Positions 28,597-38,051 of a stretch of 64,000 nucleotides of DNA are shown piece after piece. The stretch's first letter is position 1. Each line of letters starts with the position of its first letter. A program made the translations under genes and the position numbers. Below the pieces are notes generated by a model. It was not told the origin of the DNA, did not search any database, and saw only the letters and a program-made list of their open reading frames with translations. Source of the stretch: Draconibacterium orientale (lineage in GTDB: Bacteria > Bacteroidota > Bacteroidia > Bacteroidales > Prolixibacteraceae); contig NZ_CP007451.1 of assembly GCF_000626635.1 (NCBI RefSeq), positions 4,942,501-5,006,500 on the forward strand, written 5' to 3'.

Positions 28597-29130
28597 ATGA
28601 TAGAGTCATTAATCACAAACAAAACCCGGCTAAAACTTTTACTCAAGTTTTTTCTGAATAAGGAAACCACCAGCTACCTCAGAAACCTTGAGAATGAGTT
28701 TGGTGAATCTTCGAATGCCATACGTCTGGAACTGAACAGGTTGGAGAAAGCTGATTTACTGGTTTCGAATTTCAACGGGAACCGAAAATATTTCCGTGCC
28801 AATGATAACCACCCGCTTTACGGCGAAATCAACAGCATTTTGCAAAAAACCGTGGGCCTGGATACGGTTATCGAAAAGATCCTGAAAAATGTAGGCGACC
28901 TTAACGAGGCTTATCTTATCGGCGATCTGGCCATAGGCAAAGAATCGGGTATTATCGACCTGCTGCTGGTGGGCGACGACATCGACACTCGCTTTGTGGT
29001 GGCACTGGTAACGAAAGCAGAAAAACTGGTCAATAAAAAATACGCTACCTCATTCTTTCTGAAAACGAAAAGGCCGATTACCTGCAAAAACAAAACGCCT
29101 TACATATTTGGTCGAGAGAATAAAGTTTAG
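28597..29130 (+). CDS. winged-helix regulator with nucleotidyltransferase-like domain
   Basis: Probable DNA-binding regulator of the polysaccharide locus, 177 residues. N-terminal ArsR-like winged helix (TRLKLLLKFFLNKETTSYLRN to LVSNFNGNRKYF). C-terminal part resembles a degenerate nucleotidyltransferase (YLIGDLAIGKESGIIDLLLVG). Proteins of this form sit near upxY genes in Bacteroidota. The last ~25 residues (KTKRPITCKNKTPYIFG) look unnatural. A one-base shift near 29047 gives LILSENEKADYLQKQNALHI and ends at 29123, which fits the family better, so the 3' end is probably frameshifted. Confidence 0.75.
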   Translation: MIESLITNKTRLKLLLKFFLNKETTSYLRNLENEFGESSNAIRLELNRLEKADLLVSNFNGNRKYFRANDNHPLYGEINSILQKTVGLDTVIEKILKNVGDLNEAYLIGDLAIGKESGIIDLLLVGDDIDTRFVVALVTKAEKLVNKKYATSFFLKTKRPITCKNKTPYIFGRENKV

Positions 29131-29191
29131 CTTTGTTCTTTTGTCGAAAACCGAAAAAATAATGAACCTTTTAGATTAACGTAACACAAAT

Positions 29192-31540
29192 ATGAAGCAC
29201 TTACTAAAATCAATGTTAACAGTATTCTTTTGCGCTGCACTACTACTGTCCACTCAGGCACAGACGCAAACGCAGACGCAGGATGTAAAGAATGTTGATG
29301 TTAAATCATTGCCGCAATCCGAGATCACCAAAGCCAAAAGAGCCATGAAGGATGCCGGGTTATCGGAAGAACAAGCGATACAACTGGCCCGTCAGCGGGG
29401 AGCTACCGAGCAACAGATCATGGAAATGCGTCAACGATTAAGCGAACAGGACACCACGCAGCAAGACATGTTTGAGCTTTATGAAGAGCCCGAAATATTA
29501 CCCGAAGAACAAAAAGACGCTTACCTTTCGCAACGGAAAGTTGAATTAAAGAAGGATCTGGAAGTTTTTGGAGCCTACTTATTTAACAACGAAAACCTGA
29601 CTTTCGAACCACAGGTAAACATTCAAACACCAAAAAACTACGAAATAGGCATTGGCGATCAGTTGCTTATTCAGGTTTGGGGGAACTCACAAAACAACTA
29701 TCAGCTAAGGGTAAATAACAACGGACAGATTGTTATTCCCGACCTGGGACCGGTTTATGTGGCTGGCATGTCGTTTGACGAGGCTGAAAAGAAAATTGTA
29801 AAAAACCTTACTGCCATTTATGCCGATATGGGAGGCGACAATCCCGGCACCTTTGCCCAGTTAGACATGGGGCAGCTGCGCTCTATCCGTGTAAACCTGT
29901 TGGGCGAGGTGGTAGCACCGGGCACCTATACCCTACCCGTAACAGCAACCGTTTTTAACGGCTTGTACCTATCGGGTGGCCCTAACGAAATTGGTTCATT
30001 CCGTAACATCAAGGTTATTCGCAACAACAAAATTGAACAGGTAATCGATATATACAATTTACTGGTTAATGCTGATCCATCTGACAATATTACCTTAAAA
30101 GACGGCGATATCGTACTGGTGCCGCCTGCCGAAAAACAGGTGGTGGTAAACGGCGAATTCAAACGCAACGGTATTTTCGAAATTAAAGAAGGCGAAATGC
30201 TAAACGACCTGGTACGCTTTTCCGGAGGTTTTAACGCCGGAGCCTACCTGGGCAACACGCAAATTGTACGGCAAACACAAAAGGGACAACAGATTATCGA
30301 TGTTCCTTACGACCTGCTAAATACCACACCGTTGGTAAAAGGCGATACTATTCAGAATAACCTCACTACCGACAGGTTTGAAAACAGAGTAAGCATAGAA
30401 GGTGCCGTTTATCATCCGGGAGAGTACGAGTGGACCGAGGGGCTTACCCTCGACCTGTTAATTGAAAAATCAGGCAAGCTGCTGCCCGAAGCATTTAAAG
30501 GACGGGGATTGATTACCCGCTACAACAGCGACCGTACGACTTCTGCCATTGCCTTTGATGTGGAAGATATCAGCAGCGGTAAACAAAACATCCTGCTGCA
30601 AGCCGACGATGAAGTGCTGATAAAAACCCATTTCGATTTAAAAGAACAACCTTATATTACCGTTAACGGCGAAGTGCTGGAACCCGGCCCCTTCAACTGG
30701 TCGGAGAACATGACACTTGGCGATGCTATTTTCCTGGCCGGAGGCCTTACCGAGGGCGCCGACAGTACGTTTATCGAAATTGCCCGCCGCCTGAGTTACG
30801 ACGATGCCGCCGTACTTTCCGACACCATCGGACACGTTATTATTGCCAATATCTCGCGCGGATTACAACTGGGTAAAAACGATGCTGAAATGAAATTACG
30901 GCCCTGGGATCAGGTATCGGTGCGTACGGCTCCCAACTTCCGTCAAAACGAAACGGTAATGATTTCGGGCGAAGTAACCTATGCCGGCGCCTATGCCATT
31001 ACCAATAAACAAATGCGTATCTCCGACCTGCTGCAAATGGCCGGGGGAACTACCCCGAAAGCCTATCTTCAGGGAGCTACACTCGAACGTTTTTCCGATG
31101 AACTGGGCACCGAACGTGTGGCCATCAATCTGCAAAATATTCTTAACAACCCACGGAGCGATAAAGACCTGTTATTAAAAAATAGCGACCGCCTCAATAT
31201 TCCGGAATTTATGCAAACCGTAAAAATTACCGGAAGCGTACAAAACCCGTTCTCCATTACCTTCGAACCAAAACGTAATGCCAAATACTATATCAACCGT
31301 ACCGGAGGATTCCAGGCTGAAGCCAATAAGCGAAAAACCTATGTACAGTACCCCAACGGTGAAACAGCGGTTACCAAAGGACTTATTTTCAGACACTACC
31401 CCGATGTAACACCGGGTAGTATTGTGGTCGTTCCTGAAAAACCGGAAAAAGAACGTCAGCAGGGACTTTGGCTGGCCATAGCATCTACGATGTCATCAAT
31501 GGCCGTAGCAATCGCCGCAATTATGAACGCATCGAAATAA
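29192..31540 (+). CDS. large SLBB-domain polysaccharide export protein
   Basis: Outer-membrane/periplasmic export channel protein of the Wza superfamily, 782 residues, much longer than Wza. Signal peptide MKHLLKSMLTVFFCAALLLS, then a Gln/Thr-rich stretch and a helical N-terminal region (residues ~35-130). A Poly_export domain (IGIGDQLLIQVWGN) follows, and then about five to six SLBB repeats recognisable by G-E/E-V-x-x-PG motifs (LLGEVVAPGTYTL, IEGAVYHPGEYEW, VNGEVLEPGPFNW). The C-terminal hydrophobic helix is LWLAIASTMSSMAVAIAAI. It is a second exporter beside the 22.9-kb lipoprotein, so there may be two export systems. Confidence 0.92.
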   Translation: MKHLLKSMLTVFFCAALLLSTQAQTQTQTQDVKNVDVKSLPQSEITKAKRAMKDAGLSEEQAIQLARQRGATEQQIMEMRQRLSEQDTTQQDMFELYEEPEILPEEQKDAYLSQRKVELKKDLEVFGAYLFNNENLTFEPQVNIQTPKNYEIGIGDQLLIQVWGNSQNNYQLRVNNNGQIVIPDLGPVYVAGMSFDEAEKKIVKNLTAIYADMGGDNPGTFAQLDMGQLRSIRVNLLGEVVAPGTYTLPVTATVFNGLYLSGGPNEIGSFRNIKVIRNNKIEQVIDIYNLLVNADPSDNITLKDGDIVLVPPAEKQVVVNGEFKRNGIFEIKEGEMLNDLVRFSGGFNAGAYLGNTQIVRQTQKGQQIIDVPYDLLNTTPLVKGDTIQNNLTTDRFENRVSIEGAVYHPGEYEWTEGLTLDLLIEKSGKLLPEAFKGRGLITRYNSDRTTSAIAFDVEDISSGKQNILLQADDEVLIKTHFDLKEQPYITVNGEVLEPGPFNWSENMTLGDAIFLAGGLTEGADSTFIEIARRLSYDDAAVLSDTIGHVIIANISRGLQLGKNDAEMKLRPWDQVSVRTAPNFRQNETVMISGEVTYAGAYAITNKQMRISDLLQMAGGTTPKAYLQGATLERFSDELGTERVAINLQNILNNPRSDKDLLLKNSDRLNIPEFMQTVKITGSVQNPFSITFEPKRNAKYYINRTGGFQAEANKRKTYVQYPNGETAVTKGLIFRHYPDVTPGSIVVVPEKPEKERQQGLWLAIASTMSSMAVAIAAIMNASK

Positions 31541-32679
31541 TTTAGCTGCAAGTAACGAGTATAAAGCAGAAGCAATCTCCTCCTCAAGGAGCGGTGGGCT
31601 TTTGCGACGAAGGAGTAAAAGATCTTGGTGGTGGTTTCTTACCCTATCTCTTATCTTTCCCTCCAGGCAGGGAAAGACGATCAGCCGGCAGAAGTAACAG
31701 AGACGGTATAAACTATCCATTTAAGAGCATTGAAAAACATCATAAATTAGTGCGTACAAAACAATCAACGACTAAAAAACTTGTTGATGACTTCATCCTC
31801 CTTTTTTAAAAGGAGGTGGCTGCCAGTTGGCGGACGGAGGATTGCATAAGGTAAGTGACGAAAATTCGCTTTACCCTATCTCTTATCTTTCCCTCAGGCT
31901 GGGAAAGACGATCAGCCGGCAGAAGTAACAGCGACAATATAAAATATCTTGTTAAGAGCATTGAATTAATTTTATAACAATAGAGCAAATACTTATAACA
32001 ACAACTAAAAATGTTCATGACTTCATCCTCCTTTTGCTAAAGGAGGTGCCTGACGAAGGAAGGCGGAGGATTAGGTAGTATGGAACAAAAAGATTCCTCA
32101 GTCATACCTCCTTCGGAATGACAGGCTTATCGGAGTTACCCGGCGGCGTAGAAACAAGTTAATAATGTCATTATCCATCAAACGCCGCCCATGAACATTA
32201 AAAATACAGTCATCACGAGGAGTCCGCTATTCGGACGACGAAGTAATCTAATCAATTCGCGTAGTTGAAGATAAATAATCAGCGCAAATCAGAACGATCT
32301 GTGTTATCAGCGTTCCAATAAAAGATTGCTTCGGACGACGAGGTAATCCGATTAATTTGTGAACGCGAAGGCGTTTTTAGGTTTTGCACCGCGGCTTTAG
32401 CCCGGTGGTAAAAAACAGATAAGTAACAGGCTTTAGCCATTAATCTTTGCATTTAAAGGCTGAAGCCGTTCAAACTTCTAATCAGACCGTCACCGCACTA
32501 AAGTACGGTGCAAAATAAATACAGATCAGTTTCAATCAGCATAATCTGCGTTATCAGCGTTCCAACAAAAGATTGACTATTACAAGAGAGTGGAACAGCA
32601 GAGATTTTCAGGTAGGTTCTGTTCAATAGAGGGTTTTTGAGGATTTAATAAGCAACATTAAACTTCAAACATTTTTCTC
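31541..32679. repeat. repeat region with copy B of the ~490-bp block
   Basis: No gene. Two CATCCTCC...GGAGGATT hairpin elements at about 31793 and 32025. AGGCTGGGAAAGACGATCAG words occur twice (31.67 and 31.90 kb). From 32025 to 32516 the sequence is a near copy of 27223-27722. The flanked segment contains the regulator and SLBB genes. Confidence 0.85.
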
Positions 32680-32687
32680 TATCTTTG
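32680..32687 (+). promoter_or_regulatory. -7 box for toxin-antitoxin pair (TATCTTTG)
   Basis: Perfect TAnnTTTG 18 bp before the antitoxin ATG. Confidence 0.5.
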
Positions 32688-32705
32688 ATTAAAAGCATTA
32701 AAAAC

Positions 32706-32879
32706 ATGACAACAATTTCAAAGGGAACCAATAAAAAGGAAATCAAATTATTGCTTTTGCAGATTGACAAGAAAAAATCATCCAGAAAAAATATTGATTT
32801 AAATAAATATTGCGGAGCATTAAAACTGCAAGAAAACCCTGTTGACATCCAAAAAAAATGGAGAGATGAGTGGGAATAG
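32706..32879 (+). CDS. probable antitoxin of VapBC-like pair
   Basis: 57-residue basic protein (MTTISKGTNKKEIKLLLLQI) with no clear fold signature. Position and overlap define it: its stop at 32879 overlaps the PIN-domain gene by 14 bp. Similar small proteins precede PIN toxins in Bacteroidota. An antitoxin role is inferred from context only. Confidence 0.65.
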   Translation: MTTISKGTNKKEIKLLLLQIDKKKSSRKNIDLNKYCGALKLQENPVDIQKKWRDEWE

Positions 32880-33243
32880 CCTCGTTATTGATACCAATAT
32901 CATCCTTTACTTGTTAAATGGCGACGAAACCCTCATCCCAGTTTTGGAAGAGAAACAATTATACATCTCATTCATAACTCAAATGGAATTGCTCAGTTTT
33001 CATAAAATTAATGAGCACGATAAAAAAATAATTAAGTCATTTATTAAAGATTGTATTGTTATTGACATTCCTTACGACATCAAAAAACTAGCAATAGAAT
33101 TAAGAAAAAAATGCAATGTAAAATTACCTGATGCAATAATTGCTGCCACCTCCCTTTTCTTGAATGCACCAATTGTTACAGCCGATAGAGGTTTTAAGAA
33201 AATGGATCAGGACATCAACCTGGTTTTTTACGAAAAAGAATAA
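32866..33243 (+). CDS. PIN-domain ribonuclease toxin (VapC-like)
   Basis: Single-domain PIN nuclease of 125 residues, probably an RNase that inhibits translation when free of its antitoxin. The acidic catalytic residues are in place: D9 (LVIDTNIIL), E41 (TQMELL), D89 (KLPDAIIAA) and D107 (TADRGF). The ATG at 32866 is favoured because it overlaps the antitoxin end. An upstream start at 32842 lies within that gene. The pair lies in repeat-rich DNA between export genes and ugd, consistent with an accessory insertion. Confidence 0.88.
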   Translation: MSGNSLVIDTNIILYLLNGDETLIPVLEEKQLYISFITQMELLSFHKINEHDKKIIKSFIKDCIVIDIPYDIKKLAIELRKKCNVKLPDAIIAATSLFLNAPIVTADRGFKKMDQDINLVFYEKE

Positions 33244-33567
33244 CATTATTATTCAACTGTCATCCCGAACAAAGTGAGCCTGCCTGCAGTAGGCAGGGGA
33301 TCTGTAACAATAAAACCACTAAAAATACAATCAGCGTAATCTGCGTGAAACAAAAACGACAAGGGAATCTCTTATAATTGGTGGAATTCGTGGATAAAAC
33401 AATCAGCCCCATCGCTGGTGCGGATTTGTAATCCGTACCTCAGCCAACAGGCTGAAAACAATTATTCACAATCTGCGTTATCCGCGTTCCAACAAAAAAC
33501 CTTATCAGCATTCGAAAATACAATCAGGCGTAAATCACTATATTTGAAGCACAAAAGCAATAATCAA
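33244..33567. repeat. intergenic region with REP-like palindrome
   Basis: Contains TGTCATCCCGAACAAAGTGAG...GGATCTGTAAC, a dispersed word also at 36067. At about 33413-33456 lies a two-hairpin element: GGTGCGGATTTGTAATCCG...ACC and CAGCC/GGCTG. A TATATTTG box is at 33539-33546. No gene begins before 33568; the in-frame extension upstream is repeat DNA. Confidence 0.65.
33539..33546 (+). promoter_or_regulatory. -7 box for HEPN/MNT pair (TATATTTG)
   Basis: Perfect TAnnTTTG 21 bp before the ATG at 33568. Confidence 0.45.
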
Positions 33568-33987
33568 ATGCAGGAACAAGATATAAGGTGGAAACAACGA
33601 TTTGCCAATTACAAAAAAGCGCTGGATACGCTTTCTCAAGGTATAGAACAACACTTCGAAAAAGAACTCTCTGATCTGGAAAAACAAGGCGTTATTCAGG
33701 GATTTGAATTCACACACGAATTGAGCTGGAAGGTAATGCAGGATTTCCTGAAGGATCAGGGGGAAACAAACCTGTACGGATCAAAAGATGCTACACGCCT
33801 GGCTTTTAACCGTGGCTTAATTACCAATGGAGAAGGCTGGATGAATATGATTACAGACCGGAACCTTAGCTCGCACACCTATCAGGAAGAAATAGCTGAA
33901 CAAATTTTTAACCGGATTGTAAACGACTATTTTGAATTATTACGCCAATTTGAAAAAAAGATGGAAGAGCTATGCCATACGGACTAA
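33568..33987 (+). CDS. nucleotidyltransferase substrate-binding (HI0074/HEPN-like) protein
   Basis: 139-residue all-helical protein of the HI0074 type, which belongs to the HEPN superfamily and pairs with a minimal nucleotidyltransferase. Typical blocks are GFEFTHELSWKVMQDFL, GSKDATRLAFNRGLI and MITDRNLSSHTY. The RNLSSH run fits the R-x4-H-like HEPN motif. The start MQEQDIRWKQRF is favoured over a longer frame made of repeat DNA. It overlaps the next gene by 16 bp, so the two are translationally coupled, as in HEPN/MNT modules. Confidence 0.88.
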   Translation: MQEQDIRWKQRFANYKKALDTLSQGIEQHFEKELSDLEKQGVIQGFEFTHELSWKVMQDFLKDQGETNLYGSKDATRLAFNRGLITNGEGWMNMITDRNLSSHTYQEEIAEQIFNRIVNDYFELLRQFEKKMEELCHTD

Positions 33988-34280
33988 GCGAAAATATCCT
34001 CAGGCAATTGACAGCAGTTTTCGATAAATACATTCAGATCAATGAAGTTATTCTTTACGGATCAAGGGCAAAGGGAAATTATAACGAAGGATCGGACATT
34101 GACCTGACTATAGTTGGCGATCAGCTCGATTTTTCCATCCTTCAACAAGTAAATACCGACATCGACCAACTCAACCTTCCCTGGTTATTCGATATTTCTG
34201 ACTATAAAACCATAAATAATAAAAAACTCATCGATCATATCAATCGTGTCGGTATTACGATATACAAAGAAGAACAATAA
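33972..34280 (+). CDS. minimal nucleotidyltransferase (MNT, HI0073-like)
   Basis: 102-residue nucleotidyltransferase with the GS-x-DxD core: YGSRAKG at ~29-35 and SDIDL with D42 and D44. With the overlapping HEPN-like gene it forms a two-gene module. In characterised HEPN/MNT systems the transferase neutralises the HEPN toxin by adding AMP; for the HI0073/HI0074 subtype this is less certain. Confidence 0.88.
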   Translation: MPYGLSENILRQLTAVFDKYIQINEVILYGSRAKGNYNEGSDIDLTIVGDQLDFSILQQVNTDIDQLNLPWLFDISDYKTINNKKLIDHINRVGITIYKEEQ

Positions 34281-34619
34281 AACGTTCGGGAAGATTACAA
34301 GGGCATGAGACTGCCGCGCCTCCTTCCTCGGCTCGCGGAATCCTGCACCATAAAATGTTAAGAGTACGGGAAATCCTATTCCAAAATATTTTTTTGAAAT
34401 ACGACTCTGCGATTCAGTGACTCTCGCCTATTGGGAAACGAAGTGAACCAAAAGTCGAAAGAGGAACTAATCCCGAATCAAACTTCGGGAGGCACGAGCG
34501 ACGAAGCAGCCTCATCACTTTTACACTAAAAATACTTTACTGCACGAGTCTGCGAGCCGCAGGCGCGGCAGCCTCACTCACACTACTAAAAACATACAAA
34601 AAACAAACGAACTAAATAC
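34281..34619. other. intergenic region upstream of ugd
   Basis: 339 bp without a gene. Holds repeat-like words (GAGCGACGAAGCAGCCTCA at 34.50 kb and a GCAGGCGCGGCAGCCTCA variant at 34.56 kb). No clear promoter was seen. Confidence 0.5.
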
Positions 34620-36053
34620 ATGATACCCAACCAAGTAAAAACCATAACATGTATCGGCGCAGGCTATGTAGGCGGCCCAACCATGGCTGTAATTGCTAAA
34701 AACTGCCCGCACATTAGAGTAAACGTGGTTGACATCAATCCGGAGCGGATAGCCGCCTGGAACGATACAGACCTCGAAAAGCTTCCCATTTACGAACCAG
34801 GTTTAAAAGAAGTGGTAGCCGAAGCACGTGGGCGTAACCTCTTTTTTAGCACCGATGTCGATCAGGGCATCCGCGACGGACAAATGATATTCATCTCGGT
34901 AAACACCCCGACCAAAACCTATGGTACCGGTAAAGGAATGGCGGCCGACCTGAAATACGTGGAGCTCTGTGCGCGGCAAATTGCAAAAGTGGCACAGGAA
35001 GATAAGATCGTAGTCGAAAAATCAACTTTACCTGTACGTACCGCAGAATCTATCAAAAGAATTTTACAGGCCGAAGACACAGAACACAACTTTGCCATAC
35101 TCTCCAATCCGGAGTTTCTGGCAGAAGGTACAGCTATTGATGATCTCCAGCATGCCGACCGGATGCTCATTGGAGGAGAAGAAGATGAGAACGGACAACG
35201 TGCTATTGAAGCCCTTGTGAATGTTTACGCCAATTGGATTCCCAGGGAACGACTGATCACGACACGTGTATGGTCATCCGAGTTATCCAAGCTCACTGCA
35301 AATGCTGTACTGGCACAACGCGTAAGTTCCATCAATGCCATTTCTGCGTTGTGCGAACGTACGGGTGCCGATGTGGACGAAGTGGCACATGCCATTGGGA
35401 TGGACAGCCGTATCGGTCCAAAATTTCTAAAAGCCTCAGTAGGCTTTGGAGGCAGCTGTTTCCAGAAAGATATACTCAACCTGGTGTACCTCTGCAGGCA
35501 TTTTAACCTCCCCGAGGTAGCGGATTACTGGGAGCAGGTGGTAAAACTCAACGATTACCAGAAACACCGTTTCGCCAAAAACATTGTTGATTCCCTCTTT
35601 AATACCGTTTCCGGGAAAAAGATCACCTTCCTGGGCTGGGCCTTTAAAAAAGACACCAACGATACCCGCGAAAGTGCTGCCATATACGTAGCCAAAGAGC
35701 TCCTTGATGATCACGCCGAGATACATGTATATGATCCCAAAGTCACCAAAGAGCAAATTTTCAAAGATTTGGAGTACCTGCTGACCCAAAAGGGCGACTG
35801 TCATTCCGAAGGAAGCGAAGCGATGAGGAATCTGTTACAAAGAGTCACTGTCCACACCTCTCCCTACCCGGCGATGGACGAAGCTCACGCCATTGCCGTG
35901 TTAACCGAGTGGGATGAGTTTAAAACCTACGACTGGAAAGAAATATACAATAACATGCATAAACCTGCCTTTATTTTTGATGGACGGAATATCCTAAATG
36001 CAAAAGAATTAGCGGAAATCGGATTTTCGTACAAAGGTATCGGCAAAGGATAA
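34620..36053 (+). CDS. ugd: UDP-glucose 6-dehydrogenase
   Basis: Oxidises UDP-glucose to UDP-glucuronate with two NAD+. 477 residues, resembling the longer animal/plant-type UGDH. The Rossmann motif GAGYVGGPT, the catalytic cysteine in [10 protein letters not shown] (~279) and the C-terminal [17 protein letters not shown] are present. Between LEYLLTQ and TVHTSPYP there is an in-frame insert ([19 protein letters not shown]) encoded by a copy of the dispersed TGTCATTCCGAAGGA...GAGGAATCT repeat (about 35803-35850). It lies in a surface loop before the NAD-domain end, so activity may survive. Confidence 0.95.
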   Translation: MIPNQVKTITCIGAGYVGGPTMAVIAKNCPHIRVNVVDINPERIAAWNDTDLEKLPIYEPGLKEVVAEARGRNLFFSTDVDQGIRDGQMIFISVNTPTKTYGTGKGMAADLKYVELCARQIAKVAQEDKIVVEKSTLPVRTAESIKRILQAEDTEHNFAILSNPEFLAEGTAIDDLQHADRMLIGGEEDENGQRAIEALVNVYANWIPRERLITTRVWSSELSKLTANAVLAQRVSSINAISALCERTGADVDEVAHAIGMDSRIGPKFLKASVGFGGSCFQKDILNLVYLCRHFNLPEVADYWEQVVKLNDYQKHRFAKNIVDSLFNTVSGKKITFLGWAFKKDTNDTRESAAIYVAKELLDDHAEIHVYDPKVTKEQIFKDLEYLLTQKGDCHSEGSEAMRNLLQRVTVHTSPYPAMDEAHAIAVLTEWDEFKTYDWKEIYNNMHKPAFIFDGRNILNAKELAEIGFSYKGIGKG

Positions 36054-36496
36054 CCCAGCCAATGTGTCATCCCGAACACAGTGAGGGATCTGTAACAATA
36101 AAACGACTAACAATAATCAGCGCAAATCAATACAACCAGCGTTATCAGCGTTCCAACAAGATTGCTTCGGACGGTAAACTTGCCCTCAAATTACGAGAGC
36201 CTACTCATTTTTACTGGGAATAATGAGGTACTGACTGTTTTAGGCTTTACCCCTTTGACTGTAGCCATTTCCCCTCAAGAGGGGAACAGTTTAAAAGTAA
36301 GGCCGCAAATTTTGAAACAAAGCTAAATTTGATCAGCACTTGCTCCCCTCGCGAGGGGAGCTCCCGATAGGGAGAGGGGTAAAGTAAACTGATTTCTGTC
36401 ATTGGCAGCAGTCCCGACAAACCGGGACGACGAAGTAATCCAATAAAATTTGTGAAATAAGTGTAATTCGTGGACAAAAATATAAACAAGACACAA
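36054..36496. repeat. intergenic repeats between ugd and wzz
   Basis: No gene. TGTCATCCCGAACACAGTGAG...GATCTGTAAC word at 36067. Inverted pair of CCCCTC...GAGGGG hairpins with TTACCCCT/AGGGGTAA ends at 36247-36385, and CGACGAAGTAATCC words. Confidence 0.65.
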
Positions 36497-37618
36497 ATGA
36501 CCGAAGAAATAAAAAGCAACCAGCCAGCAGAAGACGAGATAGACCTCATCGCCCTCGCCAAAACCCTTTGGGACAACCGTAAATTTATAATCATAACAGT
36601 AGCCATCTTTATGTTACTGGGTGTTGCCGTAGCCCTGCTAACACCAAAGGAATATACCGCCTCTACCACGCTGGTGCCACAGGTTTCCAAGGGATCCACT
36701 AAAATGGGCGGACTCTCATCGCTGGCAGCCATGGCAGGCTTTAACCTGAACGATATGACAGGAAGCTCCGGCGAACTCTCCCCCATGGTTTATCCACAAA
36801 TTGTAAAAAGTGTACCCTTTCAGCTCGAACTGATGAACACTCCTTTCTGTTTTCCTGAGAATGAACAGCCCGTCAGCATTTACACCTACTACACTGAAGT
36901 AAAAGAAACCGGCTTCCTCGAAGGATTAAAAAAGTACACCATTGGTCTTCCCGGCGTAATCATCAAAGCCATAAGAGGCGAACAAGTGACCAGTGACCCA
37001 ATGACCAGTGACTCAATGACCAGTGACTATATAACCCTCTCTAAAGAGCAAGAGAAAATACGTAAAATGCTTAGCGACAAGGTAAATCTCGAAGTAAACG
37101 ACAAAGATGGCTACCTGACCCTCTCGGCCACCTCACTCGACCCGAAACTGGCCGCACAGCTCACCACTAAAGCACAAACACTGTTGCAGAATACCATTAC
37201 CGACTTTAAAATCGAAAAAGCAAAAACACAACTCGATTTTATACAGGAACGCTACAACGAAAAAAAGAACGAATTCGAAAACGCACAGGCCACGTTGGCC
37301 CAGTTCCGCGACCGTAATAAAAATGTGACCTCTGCCCTGGCACGCACCACCGAAGAACAGCTGCAAAACGAATACCAGCTGGCTTTTGAGGTATATTCGC
37401 AACTGGCGCAACAACTCGAACAGGCACAAATACAGGTAAAAGAAGATACACCTGTATTTTCCGTGCTTAAACCGGTTACCGTTCCTCTTGAAGATAACGC
37501 CAGTGGATTGACAATCCTGATCATTTTCACATTCCTTGGAGCAGTTATTGCTGTTGGATGGATCTTTGGAAAGGAGTTTATGGCAGGTCTAAAAGACAAA
37601 TGGGATACTGTAGAATAG
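36497..37618 (+). CDS. wzz: Wzz-type chain-length determinant protein
   Basis: Inner-membrane polysaccharide copolymerase without kinase domain. About 373 residues from the ATG at 36497 (MTEEIKSNQPAEDE); a start at 36470 is possible. First membrane helix ~25-48 (KFIIITVAIFMLLGVAVALL), long periplasmic coiled coil with a GNVR-like region, second helix near the end (GLTILIIFTFLGAVIAVGWI). At 36988-37027 a 15-bp unit (GACCAGTGAC plus five bases) is repeated nearly three times in frame, giving TSDPMTSDSMTSD. A diverged 3' copy of this gene lies at 38798-39064. Confidence 0.92.
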   Translation: MTEEIKSNQPAEDEIDLIALAKTLWDNRKFIIITVAIFMLLGVAVALLTPKEYTASTTLVPQVSKGSTKMGGLSSLAAMAGFNLNDMTGSSGELSPMVYPQIVKSVPFQLELMNTPFCFPENEQPVSIYTYYTEVKETGFLEGLKKYTIGLPGVIIKAIRGEQVTSDPMTSDSMTSDYITLSKEQEKIRKMLSDKVNLEVNDKDGYLTLSATSLDPKLAAQLTTKAQTLLQNTITDFKIEKAKTQLDFIQERYNEKKNEFENAQATLAQFRDRNKNVTSALARTTEEQLQNEYQLAFEVYSQLAQQLEQAQIQVKEDTPVFSVLKPVTVPLEDNASGLTILIIFTFLGAVIAVGWIFGKEFMAGLKDKWDTVE

Positions 37619-37728
37619 TACCAAGGCTACAGTCCCAACTCACAATGTCTCACAGTCCCAGTGCTCAGTATCCGGCATCAAAACCAAACAATAAACGTCT
37701 TACGATCATCAGTATAAAGATAAATTCG

Positions 37729-37736
37729 TAATTTTG
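37729..37736 (+). promoter_or_regulatory. -7 box for AbiE-like pair (TAATTTTG)
   Basis: Perfect TAnnTTTG only 6 bp before the ATG at 37743, implying a nearly leaderless transcript. Confidence 0.45.
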
Positions 37737-37742
37737 TTTGTT

Positions 37743-38051
37743 ATGCAACACGATTCAGGTATATTATCACAATTTTCAAAACACCTGTTTTGGGATATCG
37801 ACACCTTTGAACTGGATATAAATGTACATGCCAAATTTATCATTTCAAAGGTTATTCAATATGGTAATTATACCGATTGGAAACTTCTTGTAAAATGCTA
37901 CGGCATAAACCTTATCGTAAAAAATGCTCAAAAAATAAGAGAACTCGATAAACGAACGGCTTCATTTTTAGCTATAATTGGAGAGGTTCCCAAAGCAAGC
38001 TTTTTATGTTATTCTACGAAACCATCCACGCCCAAACATTGGGGCTTTTAA
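37743..38051 (+). CDS. DUF6922-like protein, putative antitoxin
   Basis: 102-residue protein (MQHDSGILSQFSKHLFWDID) of the small family that often precedes AbiEii-like nucleotidyltransferases. The FSKHLFWD and HAKFIISKVIQYGNYTDW blocks are typical. It overlaps the downstream gene by 46 bp. Antitoxin function is inferred from pairing. Confidence 0.7.
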   Translation: MQHDSGILSQFSKHLFWDIDTFELDINVHAKFIISKVIQYGNYTDWKLLVKCYGINLIVKNAQKIRELDKRTASFLAIIGEVPKASFLCYSTKPSTPKHWGF

